Of a stretch of 64,000 bases of DNA, positions 36,182 through 44,950 are shown piece by piece. Position numbers and translations under genes: made by a program. Location of the stretch: assembly GCF_003253565.1 (NCBI RefSeq), contig NZ_QKUF01000003.1, positions 186,001 to 250,000 on the forward strand. Direction: 5' to 3'. This stretch comes from Thermosporothrix hazakensis (lineage in GTDB: Bacteria > Chloroflexota > Ktedonobacteria > Ktedonobacterales > Ktedonobacteraceae). The notes below the pieces were generated by a model. That model did not search any database. It was not told the origin of the DNA and saw nothing but the letters and a program-made list of their open reading frames with translations. Every line of letters begins with the position of its first letter. Within the stretch, counting starts at the first letter, position 1.

Positions 36182-36255
36182 ATTTTCATCAATCCTTCAG
36201 AGAACGTTACTAGATGTCGTGCTAAGAGTAATTATCGGTTATGGTTCTTATTTCT

Positions 36256-36332
36256 AGAGAGAGAAAAAGAGCTCTGTAGAAAATAGAGAAGATCACTCAA
36301 GGGATGGTGTGGGAAAGCTCTTTTCTCTCTCT
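36256..36332. repeat. Long inverted repeat between ROK and clpC genes
   Basis: Arms 36256-36273 and 36316-36332 pair over 17 bp with one bulged A, separated by 42 bases. Purine-rich left arm, pyrimidine-rich right arm. It may terminate the ROK transcript or regulate clpC. Confidence 0.5.
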
Positions 36333-36359
36333 GAAAGAGAAAGAACCGGGTGAAGTGGT

Positions 36360-37217
36360 TCAGTGAAGTATGCTATTTTCCGGTGTTGTGAGGAGTAAGG
36401 CTGCCCCGATAAGTGGTGCATCTTCTCCAAAGGTGGCCCGATGCAGGGTCAAATAGGACCAGGTTAGACGTTTCTCCAATAATTGTTGCAGGCGCGGCAG
36501 AAGAAAAGAATGATTAAGCGCGATTGCGCCGCTTATTGCTACCGCATCAACTTTTGTCAGCAAAGCCAGATTAACCAGCCCAAGCGAGAGCTTATCACAG
36601 AATGTCTCCCAGAAAGCGGGATCGTGCGTTTGAGCCAGCGAGACTCCTGTTCGTGATTCTATCTGGCGTCCGCCGGTGAAGGTTTCCAGACAACCAATTT
36701 GCCCACACAGGCAGGGAAGTGTGTTTCCGTCAAGTAGCTGGTGCCCTATTTCAATTGATATCGTCATGGTTGTACCATCTTTACACAGTTGAAACGCGGC
36801 CCCGGTTCCGGTCGAGAGCGTCAGATAAGCACTGCGATCGTTGTTTTGTAGTGTACCAAATTGTTTCTCAGCAAGCAAGCCGCAAACCGGATCATGGGCC
36901 AGACGGACCGGACAGCGAAAATGCGCCTCCAACTCATCAACCAGGGGCTGATTGACGTAGCCGGGCAGGTTCGGCGCGTTGATCACAGAGCGGCCATCCA
37001 GTGCGATTCGTCCCGCAAAAGAGATACCGATTCCAGCAAGGGGGGCGCTCTTCTGTAGCGCCGCAAAGATCTCTTTTTTCTGAGTACTATAGTCCTGCTG
37101 AGTTGGAAAGCGAGCGAGTGGCGTAAAAGCGGGAACATCCAGGCTGCGAAAGCTGCCTATACGGGTATTTGTCCCGCCGATATCAATGCCAATAAAATGT
37201 GGTGCTTGCTCGGTCAC
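36360..37217 (-). CDS. ROK family sugar kinase/regulator
   Basis: 285 residues. The phosphate loop FIGIDIGGTNTRIG is near residues 8-21, the catalytic Asp lies in AHDPVCGL, the second loop is LSTGTGAAF, and the ROK zinc site reads EIGHQ...CLCGQIGCLETF with CxCGxxGCxE. These motifs mark a sugar kinase (glucose, N-acetylglucosamine or N-acetylmannosamine) without a DNA-binding domain. TTG 37226 gives a slightly longer frame, but AGGAG is 9 bases before GTG 37217, so that start is preferred. DUF983 gene lies directly upstream. Confidence 0.88.
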   Translation of the reverse strand: MTEQAPHFIGIDIGGTNTRIGSFRSLDVPAFTPLARFPTQQDYSTQKKEIFAALQKSAPLAGIGISFAGRIALDGRSVINAPNLPGYVNQPLVDELEAHFRCPVRLAHDPVCGLLAEKQFGTLQNNDRSAYLTLSTGTGAAFQLCKDGTTMTISIEIGHQLLDGNTLPCLCGQIGCLETFTGGRQIESRTGVSLAQTHDPAFWETFCDKLSLGLVNLALLTKVDAVAISGAIALNHSFLLPRLQQLLEKRLTWSYLTLHRATFGEDAPLIGAALLLTTPENSILH

Positions 37218-37244
37218 AGGGCTCAACTCCTGAATACCATGACG

Positions 37245-37655
37245 CTAGAAGAGTCGTGTATGCTTCTCAAGGGCATCGCGTGTGACTGGATGGAAGAAAT
37301 GGTCCATTGCTATCCAGAGACTGCGACTATGATGGAAAAAGATGAATGGAAGCAATATCGCGGTTGGCACAAACCAGATCAGCATATGCAACAGAGCTGC
37401 TATCATATCTTCTCCCGCAGCGGATGAGGCGACGGCTACCGGAATGGTCATTGCGGTCACAATGAATTCGCTGATGATCAGATTAATCGCCATCGAGCTA
37501 CTGAAGTACCCTTCTTCGCCACGATCATAGCGAAAGTCACAGTGTGGGCAGCGTTCGTACATCACAAAAGGACGTCGAAAGAGTGCCCCCTTTCCGCAAA
37601 TCGGGCAGCGTAGAAGCAGACCTCGGGTCAGGAGGGCTGTCAGTGCAATTTTCAT
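37245..37655 (-). CDS. DUF983 family protein
   Basis: 136 residues. The zinc-ribbon-like RCPICGKGALFRRPFVMYERCPHCDF (residues about 15-40, CxxC twice) followed by two membrane helices (LIISEFIVTAMTIPVAV and MLIWFVPTAILLPFIFF) is the DUF983 signature. Function unknown. The frame extends to 37853 and would run into the tRNA-Arg gene; ATG 37655-37653 with AGAAGGGG upstream is the credible start. Confidence 0.85.
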   Translation of the reverse strand: MKIALTALLTRGLLLRCPICGKGALFRRPFVMYERCPHCDFRYDRGEEGYFSSSMAINLIISEFIVTAMTIPVAVASSAAGEDMIAALLHMLIWFVPTAILLPFIFFHHSRSLWIAMDHFFHPVTRDALEKHTRLF

Positions 37656-37763
37656 GGTTCCCCTTCTCCTGTGGTTGGCGCTGAAAAGCGTAGTAGAGCG
37701 ACCAGGCTCATTGCTGTAATTGTAGCAAATGCGTACAGGAAAAACCAGAGGAGAAAGAAAAAG

Positions 37764-37791
37764 AGAAGACCGGCTAAGTAACCGGCCTTCT
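37764..37791 (-). terminator. Terminator of the tRNA-Arg pair
   Basis: Minus-strand 10-bp stem (37791-37782 with 37773-37764, one G-U) followed by a T-rich run. Confidence 0.75.
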
Positions 37792-37794
37792 AAG

Positions 37795-37867
37795 CGATCC
37801 CGAGAGGGGTCGAACCTCCGACCTTCAGATCCGCAATCTGACGCTCTATCCACTGAGCTACGGGATC
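37795..37867 (-). tRNA. tRNA-Arg(GCG), promoter-distal copy
   Basis: 73 bases. Acceptor GATCCCG (37867-37861) pairs with CGGGATC (37802-37796), discriminator G. Anticodon stem TCAGA/TCTGA encloses TTGCGGA, anticodon GCG (reads CGC, CGU). T-loop GGTTCGACC. CCA is not encoded. Identical in its body to the copy at 37906-37981. Confidence 0.95.
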
Positions 37868-37905
37868 ATGATATGCAATTGTACTGTAGAAACAACAAGG
37901 GAAAC

Positions 37906-37981
37906 TGGCGATCCCGAGAGGGGTCGAACCTCCGACCTTCAGATCCGCAATCTGACGCTCTATCCACTGAGCTACGGGATC
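37906..37981 (-). tRNA. tRNA-Arg(GCG), promoter-proximal copy
   Basis: Same 73-base body as the other copy, with CCA encoded at 37908-37906. Separated by 38 bases from the distal copy; both probably come from one transcript starting at the 38017-38045 promoter. Confidence 0.95.
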
Positions 37982-38016
37982 GTATTTTGCTTCGCTCCTG
38001 CGTTGCTACGGACAGT

Positions 38017-38045
38017 ATAATACAGCGTTTCGCTGAACTTGTCAA
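38017..38045 (-). promoter_or_regulatory. Promoter of the tRNA-Arg pair
   Basis: On the minus strand TTGACA (38045-38040), 17-bp spacer, TATTAT (38022-38017). Confidence 0.75.
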
Positions 38046-38153
38046 GGGGTGGTGCCCACGAATTTTTTCGCCGCGCTACGGGCTCTCTGTCGGAGCCGCG
38101 GCCTGAGCGAACTGCCCGCCTTGAGCCGGTTCTACTCTGGCCGCTGTAGAGAT

Positions 38154-38189
38154 CCCGGCACAGGGAATGCTCGGTCTCCCTGTACCGGG
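38154..38189 (-). terminator. Hairpin after the ArsR gene
   Basis: Minus-strand 13-bp stem (38189-38177 with 38166-38154, one G-U). No T-run follows; probable terminator or RNA-stabilising stem. Confidence 0.5.
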
Positions 38190-38198
38190 ACGGTTGGG

Positions 38199-38615
38199 CT
38201 AAGCGAGTGCCTCAATAACGTCGCGTGCACGTGCCAGTGCTTCGCGGCGAACATAGTAATAGGCCCACAGACCCTTCTTTCGGCAGTCGACCAATCCAGC
38301 ATCTCGCAGTATACGCAGGTGGTGCGAAATTGTAGGCTGCTCAAGGGTGAAGCTTTCAACAATTTCAAACACACACACTTCGCCTTCATGGCGACTGAGT
38401 AGGCTCAGGATACGCAAGCGCGTTGGATCTGCCAACGCTTTGAGCAAGCGCGCCTGGACAACCGCATCATCCTCACTCAATGTCGGAACGAACTTCGGCG
38501 CAATACCAACAGTCGTGCTGCTTAACGGTGAAGTATTACGATGTAATACATTGGATGCATTATTCGGGCTGGTAGCTGTAGAACGATTGGTATTACCCTG
38601 ATTCATAGATGTCAT
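38199..38615 (-). CDS. ArsR family transcriptional regulator
   Basis: 138 residues. The winged helix spans about residues 55-135: ARLLKALADPTRLRILSLLSRHEGEVCVFEIVESFTLEQPTISHHLRILRDAGLVDCRKKGLWAYYYV. The arsenic-sensing CVC of ArsR is replaced by CVFE with one Cys, and another Cys sits in VDCRKKG, so the ligand (metal, redox or none) is uncertain. About 50 disordered Asn/Ser/Thr-rich residues precede the domain. ATG 38615 follows AAGGAG at 8 bases; the frame is open to 38633. Tandem repeats upstream are likely its operator. No regulated neighbour is obvious. Confidence 0.9.
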   Translation of the reverse strand: MTSMNQGNTNRSTATSPNNASNVLHRNTSPLSSTTVGIAPKFVPTLSEDDAVVQARLLKALADPTRLRILSLLSRHEGEVCVFEIVESFTLEQPTISHHLRILRDAGLVDCRKKGLWAYYYVRREALARARDVIEALA

Positions 38616-38685
38616 AAACTTCTCTCCTTCCATCCTCCCAACCGGATGTCAAACCTACGTTTCAGTCTGGGGTTTTTTTATACGG

Positions 38686-38720
38686 TACCTATACCTATAA
38701 TAACTAGATACCTATAATAA
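38686..38720. promoter_or_regulatory. Direct repeats upstream of the ArsR gene, operator candidate
   Basis: ATACCTATAATAA occurs perfectly at 38691-38703 and 38708-38720, 17 bases apart, and TACCTATA also at 38686-38693. On the minus strand they read TTATTATAGGTAT and overlap likely -10 sequences of the regulator gene. The remaining 38721-39058 is AT-rich with no gene. Confidence 0.5.
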
Positions 38721-39058
38721 TTATAGAACTCTATCCAAATTGCTGCTAAAGGTACCGCTATATATCTTTTCTCAGCGGCTTACCCTCGTTCTCTTTCTCG
38801 TTTTACATGAAATATAATTGAGTGTTTGTATATGCATGTCTATCTATGTGTATTTTAGCAAAAGAGGAGGAAAAAGATTTGCAGAACAAGCATCCTGGCA
38901 ATGAAGAAAATTTCATGATGGTGAGCAGGCCCTTTTCGCCCTCCCAAAAGATGTGTCTTGCTTGTGATGGCTGGTCAAGCCATTTTATCTCGCAAGCATG
39001 ACTGGTTCGATCGCAGAACAGGCTTCATCGAATTGTAATAGTTATTCATATAAATGTA

Positions 39059-39103
39059 ATGAGCGTAGCAGGTTGCCCTCCCTGGACTGCCTGCTACGCT
39101 CAT
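39059..39103 (-). terminator. Terminator of aspS
   Basis: Minus-strand perfect 14-bp stem (39103-39090 with 39072-39059), weak T-run after it. Confidence 0.75.
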
Positions 39104-39116
39104 CATGGGAGACGAA

Positions 39117-40910
39117 TTATTTTGTTTCCGTTGGGCGAACTGTAAGATGGAGATCTTCCAGTTGCTTTTCTTCAACTGGTGCTGGTGCTCCCATCAGCAG
39201 ATCTTGTGCGCTCTGCGTCTTGGGGAAGGCGATCACTTCGCGGATGCTGTCTTCGTCCGCGAAGATCATGACCAGGCGATCGATACCCAGAGCGATACCG
39301 CCGTGAGGGGGGGCGCCGTATTCAAACGCTTCCAGCATATGGCCGAACTGTTCCTGGATCTGCTCGTTGTTCATGTTCATCAGCGAGAAGACCTTGCGCT
39401 GAAGTTCGGCAACATTGATACGCACGCTTCCCCCACCGATCTCATAGCCGTTACAGATGATATCGTACTGTTTGGCGCGAACGTTCAGCGGGTCGCTGTC
39501 CAGCCGCTCAATGTGGCTTTCTTCCATGCCAGAGAAGGGGTTATGCTCGGCTTCGTAGCGCTGCTCTTCCTCGTTGTAGTGGAGCAGTGGGAAGTCGACA
39601 ACCCAACAGAACGCCAGTTCCTCGGGGTCAATAAGCTTGAGGCGTTCGGCCATCAGTACGCGCAGACGCCAGAGCACATCGTTGCTGATTTTTTCGCTGT
39701 CGGCAACAAAGAGCAGTAGATCCCCTGGTTTGCCCTCAAGACGCTCGATAATGGCCTGTATGTCTGCGGGCTCCATAAACTTAGTCAGGGGGGACTTCAG
39801 GTCGCCATTTGGCTGAATTGCCAGTGAAACAAGCCCTTTTGCGCCATAGGTGCGGGCAAATTCCATCAGCTCATCAACCTCTTTGCGGCTGTAGCCTGCC
39901 GCCCCGGGAACACGGATGCCTTTCACTATGCCTTTTTTCGCCAGCGCGTTATTGAAGACACCGAACGTCCCTTTTCCGGCCAGATCAGAGATCTCGACCA
40001 GCGGCAGGTCAAAACGGATATCAGGGTGATCGGTACCGTAGCGATCCATGACCTCTTTAAAGCTGAGGCGCGGGAACGGGCGCTGTTTGATGCGCTTGCC
40101 GGTGGTTTTCTCGACCAGGAAGATCAGCAGGCCTTCGATAAGCTGCATCACATCGTCCTCAGAGACGAAGGACATTTCCAGATCAAGCTGTGTAAACTCG
40201 GGCTGGCGGTCGGCGCGCTGGTCCTCGTCGCGGAAACAGCGCGCAACCTGGAAGTAGCGATCAAGTCCGGCAACCATCAACAACTGCTTGAGCTGCTGCG
40301 GTGACTGCGGTAGAGCGTAGAACTCGCCGGGATAGAGGCGGCTCGGGACGAGATAGTCGCGAGCCCCTTCCGGGGTGCTCTTCATCAAGATAGGTGTCTC
40401 GATTTCCAGGAAGCCGCGCTCATCCAGATAGTCGCGCATGGCTTTAACGATGCGATGGCGCAGAATCATGTTATCGCGCATGCGGGGACGACGCAGGTCA
40501 AGATAGCGATATTTCAGGCGGAGTGACTCATCAACCTGGCTTGCCTCGTTGCTGATAGGAAAAGGCGGTGTGCGGGAGATATTGAGAACTGTGATTTGAT
40601 CAGCCAGCACCTCAATCGCGCCAGTTGAGAGATTTGGATTTTCCGTCCCGGGAAGACGTTTTTTGACCGTGCCCTGAATCTGAATGACATACTCTGAACG
40701 TACTTCGGAGGCGGCTTTATGGGCAGCAGCGGAATGCTCAGGGTCACAGACGACCTGAGTGATACCATAGCGGTCGCGCACATCTAGAAAGATCAGTCCG
40801 CCATGATCGCGGCGGCGGTTGACCCAGCCTGCAAGGGTAACCGGGCGGTCAACATTGTTGCTTGTTAGTTCACCACACGTAGCTGTGCGGTAATGCACCT
40901 CAAATGCCAC
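39117..40910 (-). CDS. aspS: Aspartate--tRNA ligase
   Basis: 597 residues, bacterial-type AspRS. OB-fold anticodon domain at residues 1-110 (VTLAGWVNRRRDHGGLIFLDVRDR), class II core with FLEIETPILMKSTPEGARDYLVPS, the LPQSPQQLKQLLMVAG motif, motif 2 CFRDEDQRADRQPEFTQLDLEMSF, a GAD insertion at about 295-415, and motif 3 GIALGIDRLVMI. The start is GTG 40910-40908 with AAGGAG at 9 bases. Whether it is discriminating (Asp only) or also charges tRNA-Asn is not decided here. Confidence 0.97.
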   Translation of the reverse strand: MAFEVHYRTATCGELTSNNVDRPVTLAGWVNRRRDHGGLIFLDVRDRYGITQVVCDPEHSAAAHKAASEVRSEYVIQIQGTVKKRLPGTENPNLSTGAIEVLADQITVLNISRTPPFPISNEASQVDESLRLKYRYLDLRRPRMRDNMILRHRIVKAMRDYLDERGFLEIETPILMKSTPEGARDYLVPSRLYPGEFYALPQSPQQLKQLLMVAGLDRYFQVARCFRDEDQRADRQPEFTQLDLEMSFVSEDDVMQLIEGLLIFLVEKTTGKRIKQRPFPRLSFKEVMDRYGTDHPDIRFDLPLVEISDLAGKGTFGVFNNALAKKGIVKGIRVPGAAGYSRKEVDELMEFARTYGAKGLVSLAIQPNGDLKSPLTKFMEPADIQAIIERLEGKPGDLLLFVADSEKISNDVLWRLRVLMAERLKLIDPEELAFCWVVDFPLLHYNEEEQRYEAEHNPFSGMEESHIERLDSDPLNVRAKQYDIICNGYEIGGGSVRINVAELQRKVFSLMNMNNEQIQEQFGHMLEAFEYGAPPHGGIALGIDRLVMIFADEDSIREVIAFPKTQSAQDLLMGAPAPVEEKQLEDLHLTVRPTETK

Positions 40911-40969
40911 GTTAACATGCTCCTTAACTCATGATGAAGATAGAAATGACTGAAAAATAGGCAGAAAAG

Positions 40970-41040
40970 AGCCCTCACAAACTCCTCGCATAGTGAAAAT
41001 GTATCATATTTTCATAGTCGCTGTGCGAGGAGGAGAGGGC
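40970..41040 (-). terminator. Large hairpin terminator of the PP2C gene
   Basis: Stacked helices 41040-41035/40976-40971, 41032-41024/40990-40982 (9 bp) and 41014-41008/41000-40994 (7 bp), followed on the minus strand by TCTTTTCT. Unusually long stem. Confidence 0.65.
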
Positions 41041-41041
41041 C

Positions 41042-43465
41042 TTAGGCCGGACATGTATTCGGTTTCTGGGTGTCGACAGAGAAGAGCGTTGTCGCATTAT
41101 TGCTGGCGTTCTGCCCCAGAAGATGGAAGCCTTTTCCGCCGGGATCGGCGGTAATTCCGAGCACATTGCTAAGCTGGTTCCCGGCAGCGAACTGACGCTC
41201 CAGTTGCACCTTTACCTGATTGGTTGCGGCTCCCCCATTTGCGTTGGTTGGTGGTGTTCCATTGGACTGGCTGACTGCGGTCAGGTCAAGGACACGATGG
41301 AAATGGTTATCCGCGATATAGAGATGCGGCGTGTTGTTGACCGTTCCCGTTGCCAGTGCGGTTGCATCAGGGATAGAGAGCGTCGCCGGCGTTTGGGTCA
41401 TGCTGCTTTCCGGTGGTGTCGGAACTGTTGCTGAGGTGGTAAATTCCGTTGCGCTCAGCGACAGTGGCGCGTAAATAGGCTTCTGTGTGATGACGCTTGT
41501 CGGTGATACCTTATCCTGAGTAAAGTTGACACTCTGGATCTCGCCGTTGTTTAGCAAGAAGAAGATCTGGTCGCTTTTGGGAAATGCTACAATATCCTTA
41601 ACGCCGGAAGAGATCGTAAACTCTGTGCTATCAGGCGCTTGCAGAGTATTGTTTTTCATTTCGTAGCGCAGCAACCGATTGGTGTTTGCATTGGTTGTCG
41701 ATGTCAGCAGCACATAATAGGTATCATCTGCTGCTGCCAGTTGCGTCGGCTTGAAATCCTTGACCTGTAGTGTTTTCAGAATATCTTCGTCAATCTGAGG
41801 TGGCTCAAGCGAACCAGACGCAGTGATTAAGCCAACCGCAATAGAATATGTCGCGGGAGCATTGTTCTGACCTGCCTTGCTGTAGAGCGCAGCGAGTGAG
41901 CCGTTGTTCCCCTCGATTGCCAGTACATCGCCATCAAATGCGGTAATCTTGGTTGCGGGACTCATCTTATCATTTAAGAGATAGACGGCTTTATCACTTC
42001 CAAGTGCATAGAAGAAACGGGTGTTGCCCTGCTGTGCCGCGGTAATCGCGGTGATTTGCGGGTTCCCGGTAATAGCTTTATTGGGTGTTGTCGAGCAGAG
42101 CGGGAGAATAGAGCTATTCTTATTGTAGTTCTGGATAGCTGTTTTTACATTGGTCGTCAGATCAGTATCCAGACCGCTCAGTTTTGAGCGCTGCTCGTCG
42201 TTCAGAGAGGCCGAATGCAACGGCTTCAGCGTCTTCTGGACGTTGGCAAGATCCTGAAGCGCTTTCCCTGGATTGCTTTGTACAAGAGCCTTTGTCTGGT
42301 CAATCGTGCTCCTGGCTTGTGTAAGTTGCTTATCGACATCAGGGTTTGCCCGATTCATAAAAAATAGATAGTAGGCACCACTGCCAGCAAGCGTTACAAC
42401 AAGTAAAATAATGAGCGCAAGCGCAGGGAAAAGGAGGCGCCGGTTCTTTTTGGGCGCTTGTGGTGTCCCTGAAGGGAATGTGGGCTGTGGGATCGTTGCA
42501 AGATCGGGAGATGCAAGAGGGCCGCTTGGTGGTGCGCCGGGCATAGGCAGGGGAGCGCTCACACTGGTTGCAGGCGTTCCCTCGTTAGGATGGGGCATCA
42601 CCAGAGTAGACCCGGAATAAGGGCCAAAAGGAACGGTATTCTCGTCTGCCAGATTGCGTGTTCCATTTGGACTCAGCGTTGCAACCTGAGATCCTGTGGG
42701 TTCCCAACCGACTTCCTGTATTCGAATGACAATGGCCGTGATATTGTCGGTTCCGCCATTGGCATTCGCCCGCTCAACGAGCCGATAAACGCCTTCGCGT
42801 GGCATAAACTGGCTGATGATGGCGCTGATTTCCTCGTCCTCGACCATGTTCGAGAGGCCGTCGGAACAGAGGATAAACGAGTCACCGGGTTCAAGATGTT
42901 CTGTAAAAACATCTACCTCGACGTCGGGGCTGGTACCAAGCGAACGGGTGATGACGTTGCGTTGTGCATGGGAACGCGCTTGATCCTGTGTCAGCAGCCC
43001 CGCTCGTACCTGCTCTTCTACCCAGGAGTGGTCTTGAGAAACCTGCTTTCCCTGCCCGTTACGGAACATGTAAGCGCGGCTATCGCCCACATTCGCAATG
43101 TAGGCGGTACTCCCGCGAAGCACTGCGGCTACACAGGTCGTACCCATGCCGCTGCGTAGCATGTTTTCAGCAGCACGCTGATGGATTAACGTGTTGGCCC
43201 TTTTAATTGCGTGAATCAGTGATTCAACAACGTCATCCCTATCATCTTGATAGTACACTTTGCTTACTGTGTCGACAGCAATTTCGCTGGCAACTTCGCC
43301 AGCTGCATGACCGCCCATGCCATCGGCCACAATGAAGAGTGCCCCTTTCTTCGCCATCATCTGGGGATCGCGGGGAATGACGTAGGCCATATTGTCTTCG
43401 TTATGGGGACGCTTGCGGCCAACATCTGTTAGCTGCGCGACATCAAGCCGGAGTTGTTTGGACAA
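41042..43465 (-). CDS. PP2C-type protein phosphatase with membrane helix and large extracytoplasmic domain
   Basis: 807 residues from a TTG start preceded by GGGAGAG. Residues 1-250 are a PP2C (Stp1-like) phosphatase: RPHNEDNM, VADGMGGHAAGE, SGMGTTCVAA, VGDSRAYMFR, ILCSDGLSNMV and GGTDNITAIV hold the metal-binding Asp residues. A Pro/Thr-rich linker (270-345), one membrane helix near 350-372 and a 430-residue outer domain follow: first helical (residues 380-460), then repeats of PQITAITAAQQGNTRFFYAL-like strands resembling a beta-propeller. The partner is normally a PASTA or other Ser/Thr kinase, none of which is in the window. The outer domain may sense envelope state. Confidence 0.88.
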   Translation of the reverse strand: MSKQLRLDVAQLTDVGRKRPHNEDNMAYVIPRDPQMMAKKGALFIVADGMGGHAAGEVASEIAVDTVSKVYYQDDRDDVVESLIHAIKRANTLIHQRAAENMLRSGMGTTCVAAVLRGSTAYIANVGDSRAYMFRNGQGKQVSQDHSWVEEQVRAGLLTQDQARSHAQRNVITRSLGTSPDVEVDVFTEHLEPGDSFILCSDGLSNMVEDEEISAIISQFMPREGVYRLVERANANGGTDNITAIVIRIQEVGWEPTGSQVATLSPNGTRNLADENTVPFGPYSGSTLVMPHPNEGTPATSVSAPLPMPGAPPSGPLASPDLATIPQPTFPSGTPQAPKKNRRLLFPALALIILLVVTLAGSGAYYLFFMNRANPDVDKQLTQARSTIDQTKALVQSNPGKALQDLANVQKTLKPLHSASLNDEQRSKLSGLDTDLTTNVKTAIQNYNKNSSILPLCSTTPNKAITGNPQITAITAAQQGNTRFFYALGSDKAVYLLNDKMSPATKITAFDGDVLAIEGNNGSLAALYSKAGQNNAPATYSIAVGLITASGSLEPPQIDEDILKTLQVKDFKPTQLAAADDTYYVLLTSTTNANTNRLLRYEMKNNTLQAPDSTEFTISSGVKDIVAFPKSDQIFFLLNNGEIQSVNFTQDKVSPTSVITQKPIYAPLSLSATEFTTSATVPTPPESSMTQTPATLSIPDATALATGTVNNTPHLYIADNHFHRVLDLTAVSQSNGTPPTNANGGAATNQVKVQLERQFAAGNQLSNVLGITADPGGKGFHLLGQNASNNATTLFSVDTQKPNTCPA

Positions 43466-43705
43466 CGTGTATCTCTCCCGTGTAATCAGATGCTTAGAAG
43501 CGTATACATTCCTTGCCCTCTAGGCAGTTCTCAGAACTTTAGGCTATAATACACCGATGGAGAGAAAAACGCAACTTATAAGGTATAGCGCACATTGCGC
43601 TTCTCTCTTCTGCCTACTAATCTGTACCGCTCACTGCACCTGAGTATACTCTTTCGTTACGTCCCATGCAAGATATTGAGCTTGCGGTACTAGCAGAAAC
43701 GTTTT

Positions 43706-44950
43706 ATGGAGCGGATGGAACTTATGGTATCTTCCTTTACTGCAAGGCTCATACAACAGATCAGCGCTCATTTTGAGGACGACCTGCAAGCTTGGTCGCG
43801 TTTTTCTGCATGCACACAGGACTCCTGGCTCCCTCTGCTGACGACCGAGCTGAAACGTTGTGGGTTCACCTTCCCTCTAGTCCCTGAAGCATCCTCTATA
43901 GTGTATGCAGAGCTTCAGGCCAACGCTCCCTGTACCCTGCTGTTCTATAACCATGTTCCAGCATTTGCCCCTGCTCGCTGGCAACTGCTCTCGCTCTTTC
44001 TCTGGCTGCGCGTGTTTTCTCTCTATACAAAGCTTGGACGCATGTCTCCTGTTAATGTCAAATGGCTGCTTGATAGCAGTACTATCGCTGATGATACTCA
44101 TCTGCTTCAGGCGCTTGAGAAGCTGCCACAGCTTATAAAGGCCGATATTTGTCTGACCGACGATACCGCTGGCATTGGCAGGCTGGCGGGCGAGGCGCCG
44201 CTGCTGGCAACGGGCCTCAAAGGGCTGCTCTGTGTTGAACTGCACGTGCAAACAGGTGTGCGTTCGTTGCCAAGTATGCATGGGGCGATTGCGCCAAATG
44301 CTGCCTGGCGTCTGCTCTGGGCACTGAACAGGCTCAAAGACGAAAGAGAGGATATTCAGCTTGATGGCTTCTATGAAACGCTGGAAGACCTCTTTGTTGA
44401 TGATGTAGCGCGCTTGCCGGATCGCGCGGTATGGTTTTCGCGTCATTGGGGTGTAGAAAGCCTGCTTGGAGGGCTCCAGGGCTTTCAAGCAAACTACGCG
44501 CATGTGTTGACCCCAACCTGTACCATTAATCGCATTTCCAGCGGCGATGGGCAGGCGCTGACGATTCCCGCGCAGGCAGAGGCAACGCTTGACTTCCATC
44601 TTGTGCCCGGACAGAAGCCAGCGGTGGTCCTTGAGGCGCTTCAGCAACACTTTAAGACTGAGGGCTTTGCCGAGGTCGAAGTTTCTCCGCTGGCCCAGGT
44701 GCAGCCCTGCTTTACGACTCCCTCACATCATCTGATTGAGCGTTTGAGACATGCGACAACCCTTGCCTATGCACGTGAAACCTGCGTGCTGCCTCTGGCG
44801 TTAGAATGTAAGCCGATAGCAACGCTCTGTGCTCTCCATACGCTGCCGCTGGCCTGTACGGCGTTACGCATTGGTGAGGGTGAAGTAAGCAGCGCAGAGA
44901 TGCAGGCTGCAATGAGGCAACTGGTGTATTTTATGGAGTCTCTTGTATAA
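43706..44950 (+). CDS. M20-family peptidase homologue lacking catalytic motifs
   Basis: 414 residues. The order of segments matches M20 dipeptidases: LLFYNHVPAFAPARW in place of the H-x-D motif, VKWLLDSSTIADD where FEGEEEIGS carries the catalytic Glu pair, ADICLTDD, ELHVQTGVRSLPSMHGAIAPNAAWRLLWAL in place of the HSG dimerisation motif, and VDFHLVPGQ in the lid. The metal-bridging Asp, the catalytic Glu, the Glu ligand and the HSG His are all absent, and the GRGASDDKG stretch is deleted. The frame is intact, so it is probably a noncatalytic paralogue and not a recent pseudogene. In-frame ATGs at 43715 and 43724 are alternative starts. Divergent from the PP2C gene. Confidence 0.65.
   Translation: MERMELMVSSFTARLIQQISAHFEDDLQAWSRFSACTQDSWLPLLTTELKRCGFTFPLVPEASSIVYAELQANAPCTLLFYNHVPAFAPARWQLLSLFLWLRVFSLYTKLGRMSPVNVKWLLDSSTIADDTHLLQALEKLPQLIKADICLTDDTAGIGRLAGEAPLLATGLKGLLCVELHVQTGVRSLPSMHGAIAPNAAWRLLWALNRLKDEREDIQLDGFYETLEDLFVDDVARLPDRAVWFSRHWGVESLLGGLQGFQANYAHVLTPTCTINRISSGDGQALTIPAQAEATLDFHLVPGQKPAVVLEALQQHFKTEGFAEVEVSPLAQVQPCFTTPSHHLIERLRHATTLAYARETCVLPLALECKPIATLCALHTLPLACTALRIGEGEVSSAEMQAAMRQLVYFMESLV

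Noticed and set aside
37656..37853. Extended DUF983 reading frame
   Set aside because: It would translate through the tRNA-Arg gene; the ATG at 37655 has a strong ribosome binding site and matches the family start.
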